From Eremophila alpestris peregrina (lineage: Eukaryota > Chordata > Aves > Passeriformes > Alaudidae), in assembly GCA_009792885.1 (NCBI GenBank), contig WMCF01000032.1:4506589-4570588 (forward strand): 64,000 bases of DNA, given 5' to 3'. Positions 10,141 to 19,862 of this stretch are shown here, one piece after another (position 1 is the first letter of the stretch; each line of letters starts with the position of its first letter). A program made the translations under genes and the position numbers. The notes beneath the pieces were generated by a model. The model had not been told where the DNA came from, did no database searches, and saw nothing but the letters and a program-made list of their open reading frames with translations.

Positions 10141-10560
10141 GGGAGGAGAGGGAAAAAGGGAAAAAAGGGGAAAAGTGAGAAAGGGAAAAAGGAAAAAAAG
10201 GAAAAAGGGGGAAAGGGAAGAGAAAACGAGAAAGGGAAAAATGGAAGGGAAAACGGGAAAAAAAAAGGGGAAAAGGGAGAGGGAAAGAGGAAGAGAAAGT
10301 GAAAAATGGAAGGAGGGCGGGAGGGTGGGAGAGAGGAAGGAAGGAAGGAAGGAAGGAAGGAAGGAAGGAAGGAAGGAAGGAAGGAAGGAAGGAAGGAAGG
10401 AANNNNNNNNNNNNNNNNNNNNNNNNNNNNNNNNNNNNNNNNAGGAAGGAAGGAAGGAAGGAAGGAAGGAAGGAAGGAAGGAAGGAAGGAAGGAAGGAAG
10501 GAAGGAAGGAAGGAAGGAAGGAAGGAAGGAAGGAAACAAGAGTGGAGAGAAGGAAGGCGG
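10141..10560 (+). repeat. Homopurine tract with (GGAA)n microsatellite and assembly gap
   Basis: Nearly 200 bases of degenerate G/A sequence (10141-10334) lead into perfect GGAA repeats. About 17 units are visible to 10402, then 40 N, then about 23 more units to 10535. The plus strand is almost pure purine throughout. The true repeat length is unknown because of the gap. Confidence 0.97.
10403..10442. other. Assembly gap (40 N)
   Basis: Forty undetermined bases inside the GGAA array. The round size suggests a scaffolding placeholder or an unresolved repeat rather than a measured length. Confidence 0.99.
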
Positions 10561-12726
10561 GATGGGGAAAGGGGTGCAAGCAGGGGGGAGCAGTGATGGT
10601 GCTGGGGAGCCTGAGAGTCCCTGGAAACACCACCCCAGGTGAGGGCAGCGCTGCTGCCTCTGCAGTCACCCGGGCACAGCTCCCCTTCCAGCACAGTTAA
10701 TCCAGACCCCAGCTAATCCTCTCACAGGTCACTGGGGGCTCATTGCATTTTGTTCACTTCTCAAATGCATCTAGAATTAATTAAAAAAACCCAACTCTAA
10801 ATTCCTTCTGAGGCAAAAGCATTTGGTGTACCGCCCTGGGGAGAGCTAGAGGGGTGATAGAGGAGCAGCCTTTTCTGGCCCAAAATGCTCAGATCTCATT
10901 TGAAATAAGAGGAGAAACATTAATGGATGCAACCAGGATGGACAAGAGGAAGACTCAGGGTGAGAGACCAGGTTGGTGTTGGGCAGCTGGCCTGACAGAT
11001 CAGCTCTGCAAGGCCACTTTCGTCCTATTTGACTTCCAGGGACTATAAGATTGTGAATATTTACTATTAATATTAACTATTTATGCTCTTTTACTCTCAT
11101 TTGTGGCTCCAAGGAGGGAAAGGCTCTTGTTTCATGTGTGAGCAATCCTCTGGTCTGCTGAGATGCCAACAAACCACTGTGGCTCTCAAAAAATCAACTT
11201 TGGGGATAAAAAATTGTTGTGCTTGGATTGCAGCAGGGTGAAATGTGTTGTTTGGTGTAAGTTGGTGGCACACATGGGTCTGTGTCCAGCACCTGGGAGG
11301 TTTACCAGGCTTTAGTGCTCCTGCTTGTGGTGCAGTGCTTGTGGAGGGTTTCTTGATTCTCAGGCTGGATTTGGGGAGCATTTCAGTAAAAGGCAGCGCA
11401 GGGTATCATTGCAAGCTGGGATGATGCAGCCCCAGGCAGGCTGTGCCTGGCAATGCTCCCTGGCTCTGGCTGGCCCTGGACACTGTGTAATGGAAAGGGT
11501 GTGTTTGTCCCAGTGTGTCCCCGGGCACTGGAGCTGATTGCAGGCATCGAGCGCATCGATGGGGCCGGCGGATCCGGCACAGAGTGTCCAGCCCTGCGGC
11601 TCTGCTGAGCTCCAGGCAGGAGCTGGGGTGTCACAGGGGGCTCTGCACCCACTCCCCCACCACGTTCCTGCCCTGTGCAGGTCTCACTGCCAGCAAGGTT
11701 CCATCCTCAGTGGCATGTCCCACGGTGCTAAATGTGTGGTCAAATAATGGGTGACCTGCGGCAGGGGGTGGTGTGTGGAGAGATCCTGTGGTGACATCTC
11801 TTTGAGGTGCTTGGGATGTGCCACATGGCTTCTCCACAATCCTGTCCACTCCTTGATGCAGCCCCATGAGGGGCTGGGGGGTCCAGCAGCCTGGCAGAGT
11901 GGCACTGGGTTCCACCACCAAGTGCTCACCTCCACCAGGGAGCCCACCAGGCCTGGGCCACCTTTCCCATGTCCATGTCACCTCTCTCCCAAAGCAAAGT
12001 TGAGTGTAGGTCCTTGACCCTGCAGCTGAGCCTTCCAGAAGGGACCAAAACAGCTCCCCATTCCCCAGTGACAGTTGTTCCTTCATGAGACTTGGCCAGC
12101 TAAACCCATCAGTGACCGTGGATGGCTCCATGTCCCAATGGATACGTTGGGAAAGTTGCTCCTCAGGACATCTGCCCCGAGCAAGTACCTTCCCGGGGCC
12201 TTCTCCAGCCAGATGCACATTGGCTGTGTCCTCTCCCATCCCCAGGCAGGGGGACAGAGGTTAAATCCACATCTCCCTGTGCTTTCCCTCGAGCCCTGAA
12301 GAGCTGGTGCTCTGAGGTCGGTGCTGGGCTGGGCGTCGGTCCATCTGGCACGGGCAATGTGAACTGATGGAGCTGCTTCCAGGAGTACCTTTATTGGTAT
12401 CTGCGTCCCAAGGAGAACAGCTCAGCCTCTCCGCTTTCCTCTCTGGTGGCAGAGCCCGTGGGAAAAATGAAGTGGAGAAACTCTAGGTTTTTCATCTGCT
12501 GGAGTTCTTGAGTGTCCCACAAATGCAGTAAGATTTGTTCACTCACCTTGTACCGTGAAAGAACAGACTCTAACACCTTCGACTTTTCCTCTGTGTGTTT
12601 TTTGGGAGCAGCCCAGCCAAGGAAGGGAGAATTAGAGCAATGTAGGAGGTTGTCACTCAAAATGCAGCTCATCAGAACCATTGACCAAGCAGCCCCTCGG
12701 GTCCCTGTGCCATGAGTGGTAACGGC
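10561..12726. other. No gene seen; presumed intron just upstream of KCNJ12
   Basis: Unique-looking DNA with small AT-rich islands at about 10745-10800 and 11040-11090. No recognisable protein, RNA or transposon. The 202-codon minus-strand frame at 11631-12239 shows no domain. It lies directly upstream of the strong 3' splice site at 12750, so it is most simply read as intron. Confidence 0.55.
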
Positions 12727-12750
12727 CCTGTCTTTGTCTTCTCATTGCAG
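12727..12750 (+). other. Strong 3' splice site of the KCNJ12 coding exon
   Basis: The segment CCTGTCTTTGTCTTCTCATTGCAG is a textbook polypyrimidine tract plus CAG, shown here as two joined motifs (CCTGTCTTTGTC and TTCTCATTGCAG). The exon would begin at 12751 and give 158 bases of 5' untranslated sequence before the ATG at 12909. A weaker alternative AG lies at 12905-12906, immediately before the start codon. Confidence 0.7.
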
Positions 12751-12908
12751 AGCCTCTCACGGGATCTGCGTGGTGACGTGGCAGCCAAGACGTGCAAGTT
12801 TGGGACTTCTCTTCCACCACAGCAGAATTTGGGGGGTGGGCAGGGGTGGGTCAGGGGGACACTGGGTGTCGCAAGACCCTGCACCTTCACTGTGGGCTTG
12901 GCTCAGGG

Positions 12909-14198
12909 ATGACTACAGGCAGAGTCAACCCTTACAGCATCGTGTCCTCCGAGGAAGACGGGCTGAGGTTGACCACCATGCCAGGTATCAACGGCTTTGG
13001 CAATGGGAAAATCCACACCAGGAGGAAATGCAGGAACAGGTTTGTAAAGAAGAATGGTCAGTGCAACGTGGAGTTCACCAACATGGATGACAAACCACAG
13101 AGGTACATTGCAGACATGTTCACCACGTGTGTTGACATCCGCTGGAGGTATATGCTCTTGCTCTTTTCCCTGGCATTTCTGGTGTCCTGGTTATTGTTTG
13201 GGCTGATTTTCTGGCTAATTGCACTCATTCATGGAGACCTAGAAAACCCGGGTGGAGACGATACCTTCAAGCCTTGCGTTCTGCAGGTCAATGGCTTTGT
13301 GGCTGCTTTCCTGTTCTCCATCGAGACCCAGACGACGATCGGGTACGGCTTCCGCTGCGTGACCGAGGAGTGTCCGCTCGCCGTCTTCATGGTGGTGGTT
13401 CAGTCCATCGTGGGCTGCATAATCGACTCTTTCATGATTGGTGCAATAATGGCAAAAATGGCCAGGCCCAAAAAACGGGCCCAGACATTACTTTTCAGCC
13501 ATAACGCGGTGGTGGCGATGAGAGATGGGAAACTCTGCCTGATGTGGAGGGTTGGGAACCTACGGAAAAGCCACATAGTGGAAGCCCACGTACGAGCTCA
13601 GCTAATTAAGCCGAGGATCACGGAGGAAGGGGAGTACATCCCACTCGACCAAATAGACATTGACGTGGGGTTTGATAAAGGCTTGGACCGTATTTTCTTG
13701 GTGTCTCCCATCACCATCCTCCACGAGATCAACGAAGACAGCCCCTTGTTCGGGATCAGCCGCCAGGACTTGGAGACAGATGACTTCGAGATCGTCGTCA
13801 TCCTAGAGGGCATGGTGGAGGCCACAGCCATGACGACGCAAGCTCGGAGCTCCTACCTGGCCAGTGAGATACTGTGGGGCCACCGCTTCGAGCCCGTCTT
13901 GTTCGAGGAGAAAAACCAGTACAAAGTAGACTATTCCCACTTCCACAAAACCTACGAGGTCCCGTCCACCCCCCGCTGCAGCGCCAAGGACTTGGTGGAG
14001 AACAAATTCCTGTTGCCCAGCACCAACTCCTTCTGCTACGAGAACGAGCTGGCCTTCATGAGCCGTGATGAGGAAGAGGAAGATGATGACAGCCGGGGTC
14101 TGGAGGACCTCAGCCCGGACAACAGGCACGAGTTTGACAGGCTTCAAGCCACAATAGCATTGGATCAGCGGTCGTACAGGAGGGAGTCAGAAATATGA
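12909..14198 (+). CDS. KCNJ12: Inward rectifier potassium channel Kir2.2 (KCNJ12), complete single-exon coding sequence
   Basis: This gene encodes a 429-residue pore-forming subunit of a tetrameric plasma-membrane channel. It conducts K+ inward at negative potentials and helps set the resting potential of heart, muscle and neurons (family knowledge). Visible features: Kir N-terminal cytoplasmic region (1-80) with NPYSIVSSEEDG; TM1 about 81-106; pore helix and filter TIGYGF at 143-148; extracellular cysteines C123 and C155 for the conserved disulfide; TM2 about 156-182 with rectification residue D173; PIP2-binding basic cluster PKKR 187-190 and R219/K220; cytoplasmic acidic E225 and E300; ER-export FCYENE 375-380; acidic stretch 387-394; C-terminal RRESEI with PKA site S427 and PDZ ligand SEI. 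It is closer to Kir2.2 than to Kir2.1 in RCRNRFVKKNGQCN-, RWRYMLL- and LVENKFLLPS-type segments; human Kir2.2 is 433 residues. The ATG at 12909 is chosen because MTTGRVNPYS aligns with the known N terminus. The frame is open upstream to 12777 but has no ATG there. No frameshift or missing key residue. Confidence 0.95.
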   Translation: MTTGRVNPYSIVSSEEDGLRLTTMPGINGFGNGKIHTRRKCRNRFVKKNGQCNVEFTNMDDKPQRYIADMFTTCVDIRWRYMLLLFSLAFLVSWLLFGLIFWLIALIHGDLENPGGDDTFKPCVLQVNGFVAAFLFSIETQTTIGYGFRCVTEECPLAVFMVVVQSIVGCIIDSFMIGAIMAKMARPKKRAQTLLFSHNAVVAMRDGKLCLMWRVGNLRKSHIVEAHVRAQLIKPRITEEGEYIPLDQIDIDVGFDKGLDRIFLVSPITILHEINEDSPLFGISRQDLETDDFEIVVILEGMVEATAMTTQARSSYLASEILWGHRFEPVLFEEKNQYKVDYSHFHKTYEVPSTPRCSAKDLVENKFLLPSTNSFCYENELAFMSRDEEEEDDDSRGLEDLSPDNRHEFDRLQATIALDQRSYRRESEI

Positions 14199-14385
14199 CT
14201 CTTGGTCCTTCCGTTGACTTTTTTTCCAAGGGTATTTTTTTTCCTCCTCTAATCTCTTCCCCTACAACCCGCTCAAATTATGCAGAACAATGCAAGTGCC
14301 ATAGGAATGCTTGAGAAATTAGTATCGTTCATAGTTTTCAGTTTCATCGCAATAACCACTGAGCGGTCTGCAGGAGGGGATGGTG

Positions 14386-14494
14386 GCAGGCCACGGCGCG
14401 TCCCCCGCGCCCGGCGCCCGCGGCGGGGCCCGCGGCTCTGGGGGATGGATGGATGGACAGATGGATGGATAGATGGATAGATGGATGGATGGAC
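14386..14494 (+). repeat. GC-rich patch (CCGCGG hairpin) followed by ATGG tetranucleotide repeat
   Basis: 14390-14440 is almost entirely G and C with many CpGs, and holds two CCGCGG blocks (14418-14423 and 14430-14435) that can pair. It runs directly into ATGG/ATAG tetramers (14444-14494). Both lie within 300 bases of the KCNJ12 stop codon and would be transcribed in its 3'UTR. Confidence 0.75.
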
Positions 14495-14650
14495 TGAAGG
14501 AAGGATGAGGAGAGGAGGGTCTGTGGGGCGTGGGCAGGTGCTCGCCCCGTGCAGCCCCGTGGGGCTTTGCTCTCCCTGCGGGGAAAACGCCAGAGTTTTT
14601 CTGGAGCTGAGCACTGCGAGATCCAAAAAGAGGAAATATCAGGAAACAAA

Positions 14651-14673
14651 TCTCTCTCTCTCTCTCTCTCTCT
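14651..14673 (+). repeat. (TC)n microsatellite
   Basis: About 11.5 TC units followed by a T-rich tail to about 14705, inside the predicted KCNJ12 3'UTR. Confidence 0.95.
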
Positions 14674-14890
14674 TTCTTTTAAATTTTTTTTTCCTTTTGT
14701 TTTTTAACTGAGCAGTGACAACAAAACAATTGCTCCTTTGGCAGGCAGTCTGGTTCAGTTGCACAAGAACAACACTTGAAATAACATGCAACATTAACGT
14801 ACTTCTTTTTAATTTGGGGAAAAAAACGGGGGAGGGAGGTGAGAGGGTTTTTAATTTTTTCACTGCACCGTTTGGGAGACTGTTTACCAA

Positions 14891-14940
14891 AATAATAATA
14901 ATAATTATTATTATTATAATTATAACAATAATAATAATAT
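14891..14940 (+). repeat. (AAT)n/(ATT)n inverted microsatellite
   Basis: AAT units (14891-14904) switch to ATT units about the centre AATT, giving an inverted repeat with 13-base near-perfect arms. A second AAT run follows to 14940. In RNA it would fold as an A-U hairpin. Confidence 0.85.
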
Positions 14941-16731
14941 TGAATCTGAAAGAAGTAATTCAGTATTTTTTAAAAATGAACAAGGGAATGAAGAAGCCAC
15001 CAGGGTCCCTTGAGGGGGTGACTTGTTGGGTAAATGCAAGAGTTAAAGTTAAGATTGCATTCAATTTTGGGGTGATTTTTTTTACCTCTGGCATGGCTTC
15101 ATAGGCAGAAAACAGACGTAAGTGACTGTAGGTCTGTGGCAGTGAAAGAAAGTAGTGGAATTATTGACAAAGAGGTAGTAAGGATAAGCAGGGCTGTGAG
15201 AGAAAAAAGCATTGTAAACATGGTAATTAGCCAATTTCTGGAAATGTTGGATTTCGGGGTGGAAATGGGGTCTGGAGCATCAGCTGCTGAAGTGTTGGGT
15301 CTCCCCCAACATCTCTGATTGGGAATTCATAAAGTTCATCGTAACTGGGACAAAACAGTGAAAAGCACAAAAATGAGAGTGGAGAGCTCTCAGGATTGGG
15401 TATTTCCCCACTTTTCTGACCAATTTGATATTTTTCTTCCTTGAAGAATATTTTCAAATGTGGAAATCGATGGGAAAGTCATCTTGTTGGGCTGCACTTC
15501 TGGTCCTGGAGCCGTGTCTGTGCCAGGCTGGGCTTTATGAATTCCCAACCCACCAGAGACTCCTGCTTCAGAGGCAGATGTTTTCCCCAAGACAACAGAT
15601 GCCAGTTGAGAAAAATCACCCCATCTTGTGCTTCAGCCCATCCCTGTGTCCCAGCCTCAAGGTGGATTGTGCCTTAGAGATGCGAACTCATCCCGTGTCC
15701 CAGCCCATTCTCCACAACCCCCATCCTGCATCCCCCACTCCGGGTGACGCCCCCTTTGCTCTGCAGCACCCACATCCCATCATCCACCGCCCTTCAGGCT
15801 GGCCTTGGTGACAACCTGGTTTAGCTTTAGCTCTGGCACAAGGCAAAGCACCCCATGCACGGGAAGCCTCAGCTCCTGCCCTGCTCCCCACGGAGGGAAG
15901 GAGTCAGGAAGGTTTGTGGGTCCCTTCACCTGGCTGTGCTGCTCGTTGGTGCTCTGGGAGCCAAAATCTGGCTCCCTGCTCCCTGTGGCCATGGGAAAGG
16001 CTTTGTATCCATGGGCATCCCTCATCTGACCCTGGGCATGGAGCCCAGGGCTCAACAGCAGGGTCCTTCACAGCATTTTGGCTGCGATGGGCTCCCGGGG
16101 CTTTTCCCCCCACAGCCCACACCAGGGAAGCCATGTCCTGGGGTCAGGACTTGCTGTGGCATGTCCAAACATGGGTGGCAGAAGCAGGATTTGTCCTGTG
16201 TCCCCATCCCCATCTTCTTCTTGCCAAGGGCTCTGGGGAAGGGCTGCCCCGAGTGTCCCGCTGCCCCGAGTGTCCCACTGCCCCGTGCCACCGAGCACCA
16301 TGCTGGGGACCGGGACATGATCCCTGCAGAGTTTCTGCCCACCAGTGTCTGTCACCATCACCCCACGCTGCCCACCAAGGGGCTGCTCTGCTTTTGGCTT
16401 CCACTAAAAACCACTGGGAGAAAACCTTCTCCAGGGGCAGCACTGGGAGGAAGCTTTTTCAGCACTGAGTGCCCCAAATTGTGTTGTCCCCAAAAGTAGG
16501 GGCGTTGCCATTGAGCTCCAGCCATGACATTTATGTTTCTAAGGCAGCAGAGGTGGACGCCATCCTGTCACCAATCCCTTTGCTCCTGGGGGGATGCTTT
16601 TGCCCCCTGCTTTTTGCACCACAGCATCTTGGGGGGTGGGAAGGATGGAGGGGGGGCAGAGAGATTTTGTGTGAGCACTACTTATTTATTTTTTTAAAAC
16701 AAATGCTTTTAAGTGGTTTTAGGTTCTTTTG

Positions 16732-16737
16732 AATAAA
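16732..16737 (+). terminator. KCNJ12: Proximal polyadenylation signal candidate (AATAAA)
   Basis: AATAAATAATAATT lies in AU-rich sequence 2.5 kb after the stop codon, with a T/G-containing stretch downstream. Use of this site would shorten the KCNJ12 3'UTR by about 1.9 kb. Confidence 0.45.
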
Positions 16738-16805
16738 TAATAATTATTAAAAAATATAAAAGGTGCACATCTTGCTGCTGTAGAGTTCTCAGAGGGTTAA
16801 CTTCT

Positions 16806-16826
16806 TTATAAATATATATATATATC
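16806..16826. repeat. (TA)n simple repeat
   Basis: TATAAATATATATATATATC, a short alternating TA tract inside the predicted 3'UTR. Confidence 0.9.
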
Positions 16827-17985
16827 ACAGTAAATATTTGTATAAAAACAAAATAGAGATGTCTTTAAGTAAATTATTGCTTTTAAAGAAACTTCTATGA
16901 TTGTACAGTGTTACCTGGGAGAATAGAATAATATATACACATGTATTTTTAAACTGCTGTGTAGGAGGATGTGAACTGGGACAGGGAGCACCTGTGGCTG
17001 GCACAGTGAGGGGATTTCAGACCTTCCCTGGCCCCTGTTCACGCACCCCCTGCCCCAAACCCTGCTAGCGAGGGTCTAGCTCTGGTGAGATGTCCTGTAT
17101 CTACTGTATAGTCCTTGTCCTGACCATGGACCACGCTGGTACATAGTGTATAAATATTATTTTTGCCTACCTGTGAGAGCTCAGAGCTACTGGTCTTTTT
17201 TTCCTACCACCAGGGAGCATCGGGAAGGCTGCCCAGCCATAGTTTAAATCCCATCAATTGTCAAAGGAAGGGGTAAAAAAAGAGAAAAGGAAAAATAAAA
17301 AGGTGGGGAAAGCCCAAGTTCAGCACTTGGGTTTCCTGAGAGGGGCTGGGAAGGCACAGGGATGCTCTGAGGGTGTGGGTTTTTGAGGAGTGGAATCCCT
17401 GTGGGAAGGGGTTTGGAGATGAGCAAGGTGAAATGTCCCCCCCTCCCAAAAACCAGCCGCCGACCATTTCCTCGAGCAAGCCAGCTCCAACCGTGGAGTT
17501 TGCTCCGGCGTTCCCCTTGATCCTTGGAGGATGGCAGGAGTCCGAGAAGGGAGAGAGCCGCTAATCCTCTTGGCCAGCGTCCCGCAGGGATTGCCCTGGG
17601 CCGGGGCTCCCCGGGCCGGGGCTCGGGGCTGGACCTGCTTCACCCCAAAAAAAGCCCCAGTGAGAGCAGAGAGCAGCCGCATCCCCGTGCCCCAAATCAG
17701 AGCATCCCGTGCCCTGGGAGGTCCTCACTGGGTCGGGGAGGGGGCCAGCGGGACGAGCCTTAGCTTCTCATCACCGAATTCAGTGCACTTTGTCTTTTCG
17801 GGCTGGGACAATCACTTAGCGCTCAACCTTCGGCGATTCGGTGCCTGCTTGACCTTCAAACCTTTTGTAGGAGATGATTTCAGAGCCACCTTTTCTATCT
17901 TTAATAAGGCAGAACAAAAACGTTTATTTTTAAACCCTCCCGCTCCTTCCTCTCCTCTCGTGCTGACAACCAAAAGAGTCCCCTC

Positions 17986-18002
17986 TGTGTGTGTGTGTGT
18001 GT
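17986..18002 (+). repeat. (GT)n microsatellite
   Basis: About eight TG units, short and perfect, inside the predicted 3'UTR or flanking DNA. Confidence 0.9.
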
Positions 18003-18532
18003 CACCCCCACTCCCATTTCTTGCACACAGAAAGGAGCCTGTGGCAGCTGTGTCCAGCACTCGGGCCACCCCCCAATTCAGGAATGCTGCCACGGGGGGG
18101 GTTGGCACAGAGCAGGGACAGGACAGTGGGACAGTGCCCCACCCCATGCCACCCATCCCCTCACCCACCAGCCGTGCACATCTGTCCTGCTGCCCGCTCC
18201 CAGGGCACCACCTCCCCTCCATCTCCCCCCCTCCTCCCCAAAACACACCCCAGTGCTCCCCCAGGCTGGGCCCCACGTGGGTTTGGGGACGGAGAACCCG
18301 GCACCAGTTCACACAGGCAACTGGGAGCACTGGTTTCCCAGGGGTGAAAGGCTGAGTCTGTTCGCTGGGGCAGTGGTGGTAGAGAAGCTGAGGGATGCAA
18401 TGAAGTATCTGTACCTTTTCCACCTCCGGTGTTTCTCTGTCTCATTGCACATATATTTGAGATATATGTGGCAATGTATATATATTTGTAAAATGTATTT
18501 CAGATGACAAAACTGGCCAATTTTATGTTATT

Positions 18533-18562
18533 TTAAATATATTATATATATTATATATAAGA
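18533..18562. repeat. TA-rich tract near the 3' end of KCNJ12
   Basis: Repeated ATATTATATAT units just upstream of the distal polyadenylation signal, typical of AU-rich 3'UTR ends. Confidence 0.85.
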
Positions 18563-18608
18563 GTCTCCAAAAGATATAAATAGACTAGAGAAAATAATAT
18601 AAATATGT

Positions 18609-18614
18609 AATAAA
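18609..18614 (+). terminator. KCNJ12: Distal polyadenylation signal (AATAAA)
   Basis: AATAAATGTATTTTGATC, a canonical hexamer followed by T-rich sequence. After it the AU-rich character fades by about 18700, so I place the end of the transcript near 18630. Confidence 0.6.
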
Positions 18615-18635
18615 TGTATTTTGATCTATTTAAAA

Positions 18636-19599
18636 TACCTCGCGTCATGCTGTATATTTTAAAGATCATAGTGAAGTGTCTGCCTGTAGCCAACTTCCAA
18701 CGTGTTTCCAAGTCTGTCAGTTGTCACACATGCAGGATAATGTGGAGCAAACTTTGAGCAAGACTGGGGCCAGCACGACAAACAGAGATTATTTTATAAA
18801 AGCCTTTTAGCAAATATCCATCCTGCTGCCTCTGGGCAGGAGCAGAAAACACACACCTGAGGGTTTTTTGGGAGGATAGTTTTCCTCCCTGCTGCAGGGA
18901 TGCTCAGAATCATGGTGGGGGCTCTGCAGAGGCCCCCAAAAAACAGTCCCTCCCTGGGTCCCACTCGCTCCAGTGCCCTCAGGAGCAGCTCAGCCATGCA
19001 GGGAGCCCAGGAAATGGGAAAATGTGGCTGGAGCTCAGGCAGAACGAGCCCAGTCATCCAAGACTGACCCAACAAATCTTCCCAGAGCCACCTCAGTCCC
19101 CTTGGGCCCTGCCAGGATCTATTTCCTAAGGGCATTGCCTCCTGTGGGGACCTCAGGGGACATCAGGCCATGTGCAAGTGACAGTTTAAATGTCTTTAAT
19201 GGCACGTCACGGCTGAAGGAAAGCGGGGACAGTGTGTGAGATGCTATTTACGGAGAGGTTAATGGCCTGGTGGACACAGAGCCCCTGGATTTGCCATCCT
19301 GGATTTTCCTCCTGGCTTTCACACCTGGCTGCCACAGGGAATGAGGCTCATGGACTGAGATAACCTGGGGAAATTGTCCATCACCATTCCTCAGGCTGGG
19401 CACGGGGCTGAACACAGTTCAGGTGACCAGTGGCTGATAATTTCCACCCACCACTAATGGTCTGTTGGGTCTGTTGGATCCATCCCTTTTGCCATAAGGA
19501 AGTTTTTTATTCATAAAAAAAAAAAAAATCTCTGCCAGCCACTCACTCTAATCATCACAAGAGAGGGCTGGGGCTAAGCAAGATTTAAGAGCAAAGCCC
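18636..19599. other. Intergenic, no gene seen
   Basis: Unique-looking sequence downstream of KCNJ12. A 14-base A run lies at about 19515-19528. No coding or RNA feature recognised. Confidence 0.6.
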
Positions 19600-19862
19600 G
19601 TTTAATTTGGCAAAGGGGGAGACTGAGAGGTGACTTGATTACAGCATTTGTCACGGGGAGGATCCTCTGGTACAAAGAGGTAACTTAATCTAGCAGGGAG
19701 AGGCATAATAACCACCTCTTCCTGGAAGCTGAAGCCAGACAAATCTATCTTGGAAATAAGGAACGGTCTTTTAATAATGATTAGCTATTAGAACAAGCCA
19801 CCAATCTCTGTCTCTTAATGCCTTTAAATCTGGACCAGATGCTTTTCTGGAAGCTTTTCTCT
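19600..19862 (+). mobile_element. Ancient CR1/L3-type LINE 3' fragment
   Basis: Phrases in the right order match the old amniote CR1/L3-type LINE tail: GACTGAGAGGTGACTTGAT, GGTACAAAGAGGTAACTTAA, TCTAGCAGGGAGAGGCATAA, GAAGCTGAAGCCAGACAAAT, then TTTAATAATGATTAGCTATT and CTTTAAATCTGGACCAGATG. The copy is diverged, with no usable reading frame, and far older than the bird-type CR1 copies in the window. The family name is from memory and may differ. Confidence 0.7.

Larger units (their letters stand above)
14199..18635 (+). other. KCNJ12: KCNJ12 3' untranslated region (predicted)
   Basis: About 4.4 kb between the stop codon and the distal AATAAA (18609-18614) has no competing gene. It is increasingly A/U-rich, with many ATTTA- and TATATA-type stretches, as in other Kir2 genes with long 3'UTRs. 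A proximal AATAAA lies at 16732-16737. The blocks at about 17090-17180 and 18380-18630 look like typical slowly evolving 3'UTR sequence. Exact ends are inferred, not observed; GC-rich 15500-16650 and 17380-18350 could alternatively be unrelated intergenic DNA if the proximal signal is the main one. Confidence 0.6.

Noticed and set aside
10046..10700. Long open frames through the GGAA tract (PSFL and EGRK repeats)
   Set aside because: Pure translations of a tetranucleotide repeat and an N gap; not genes.
12792..12908. N-terminal extension of KCNJ12 from the GTG at 12792
   Set aside because: The frame is open there but has no ATG and no resemblance to Kir N termini. The ATG at 12909 matches the family start.
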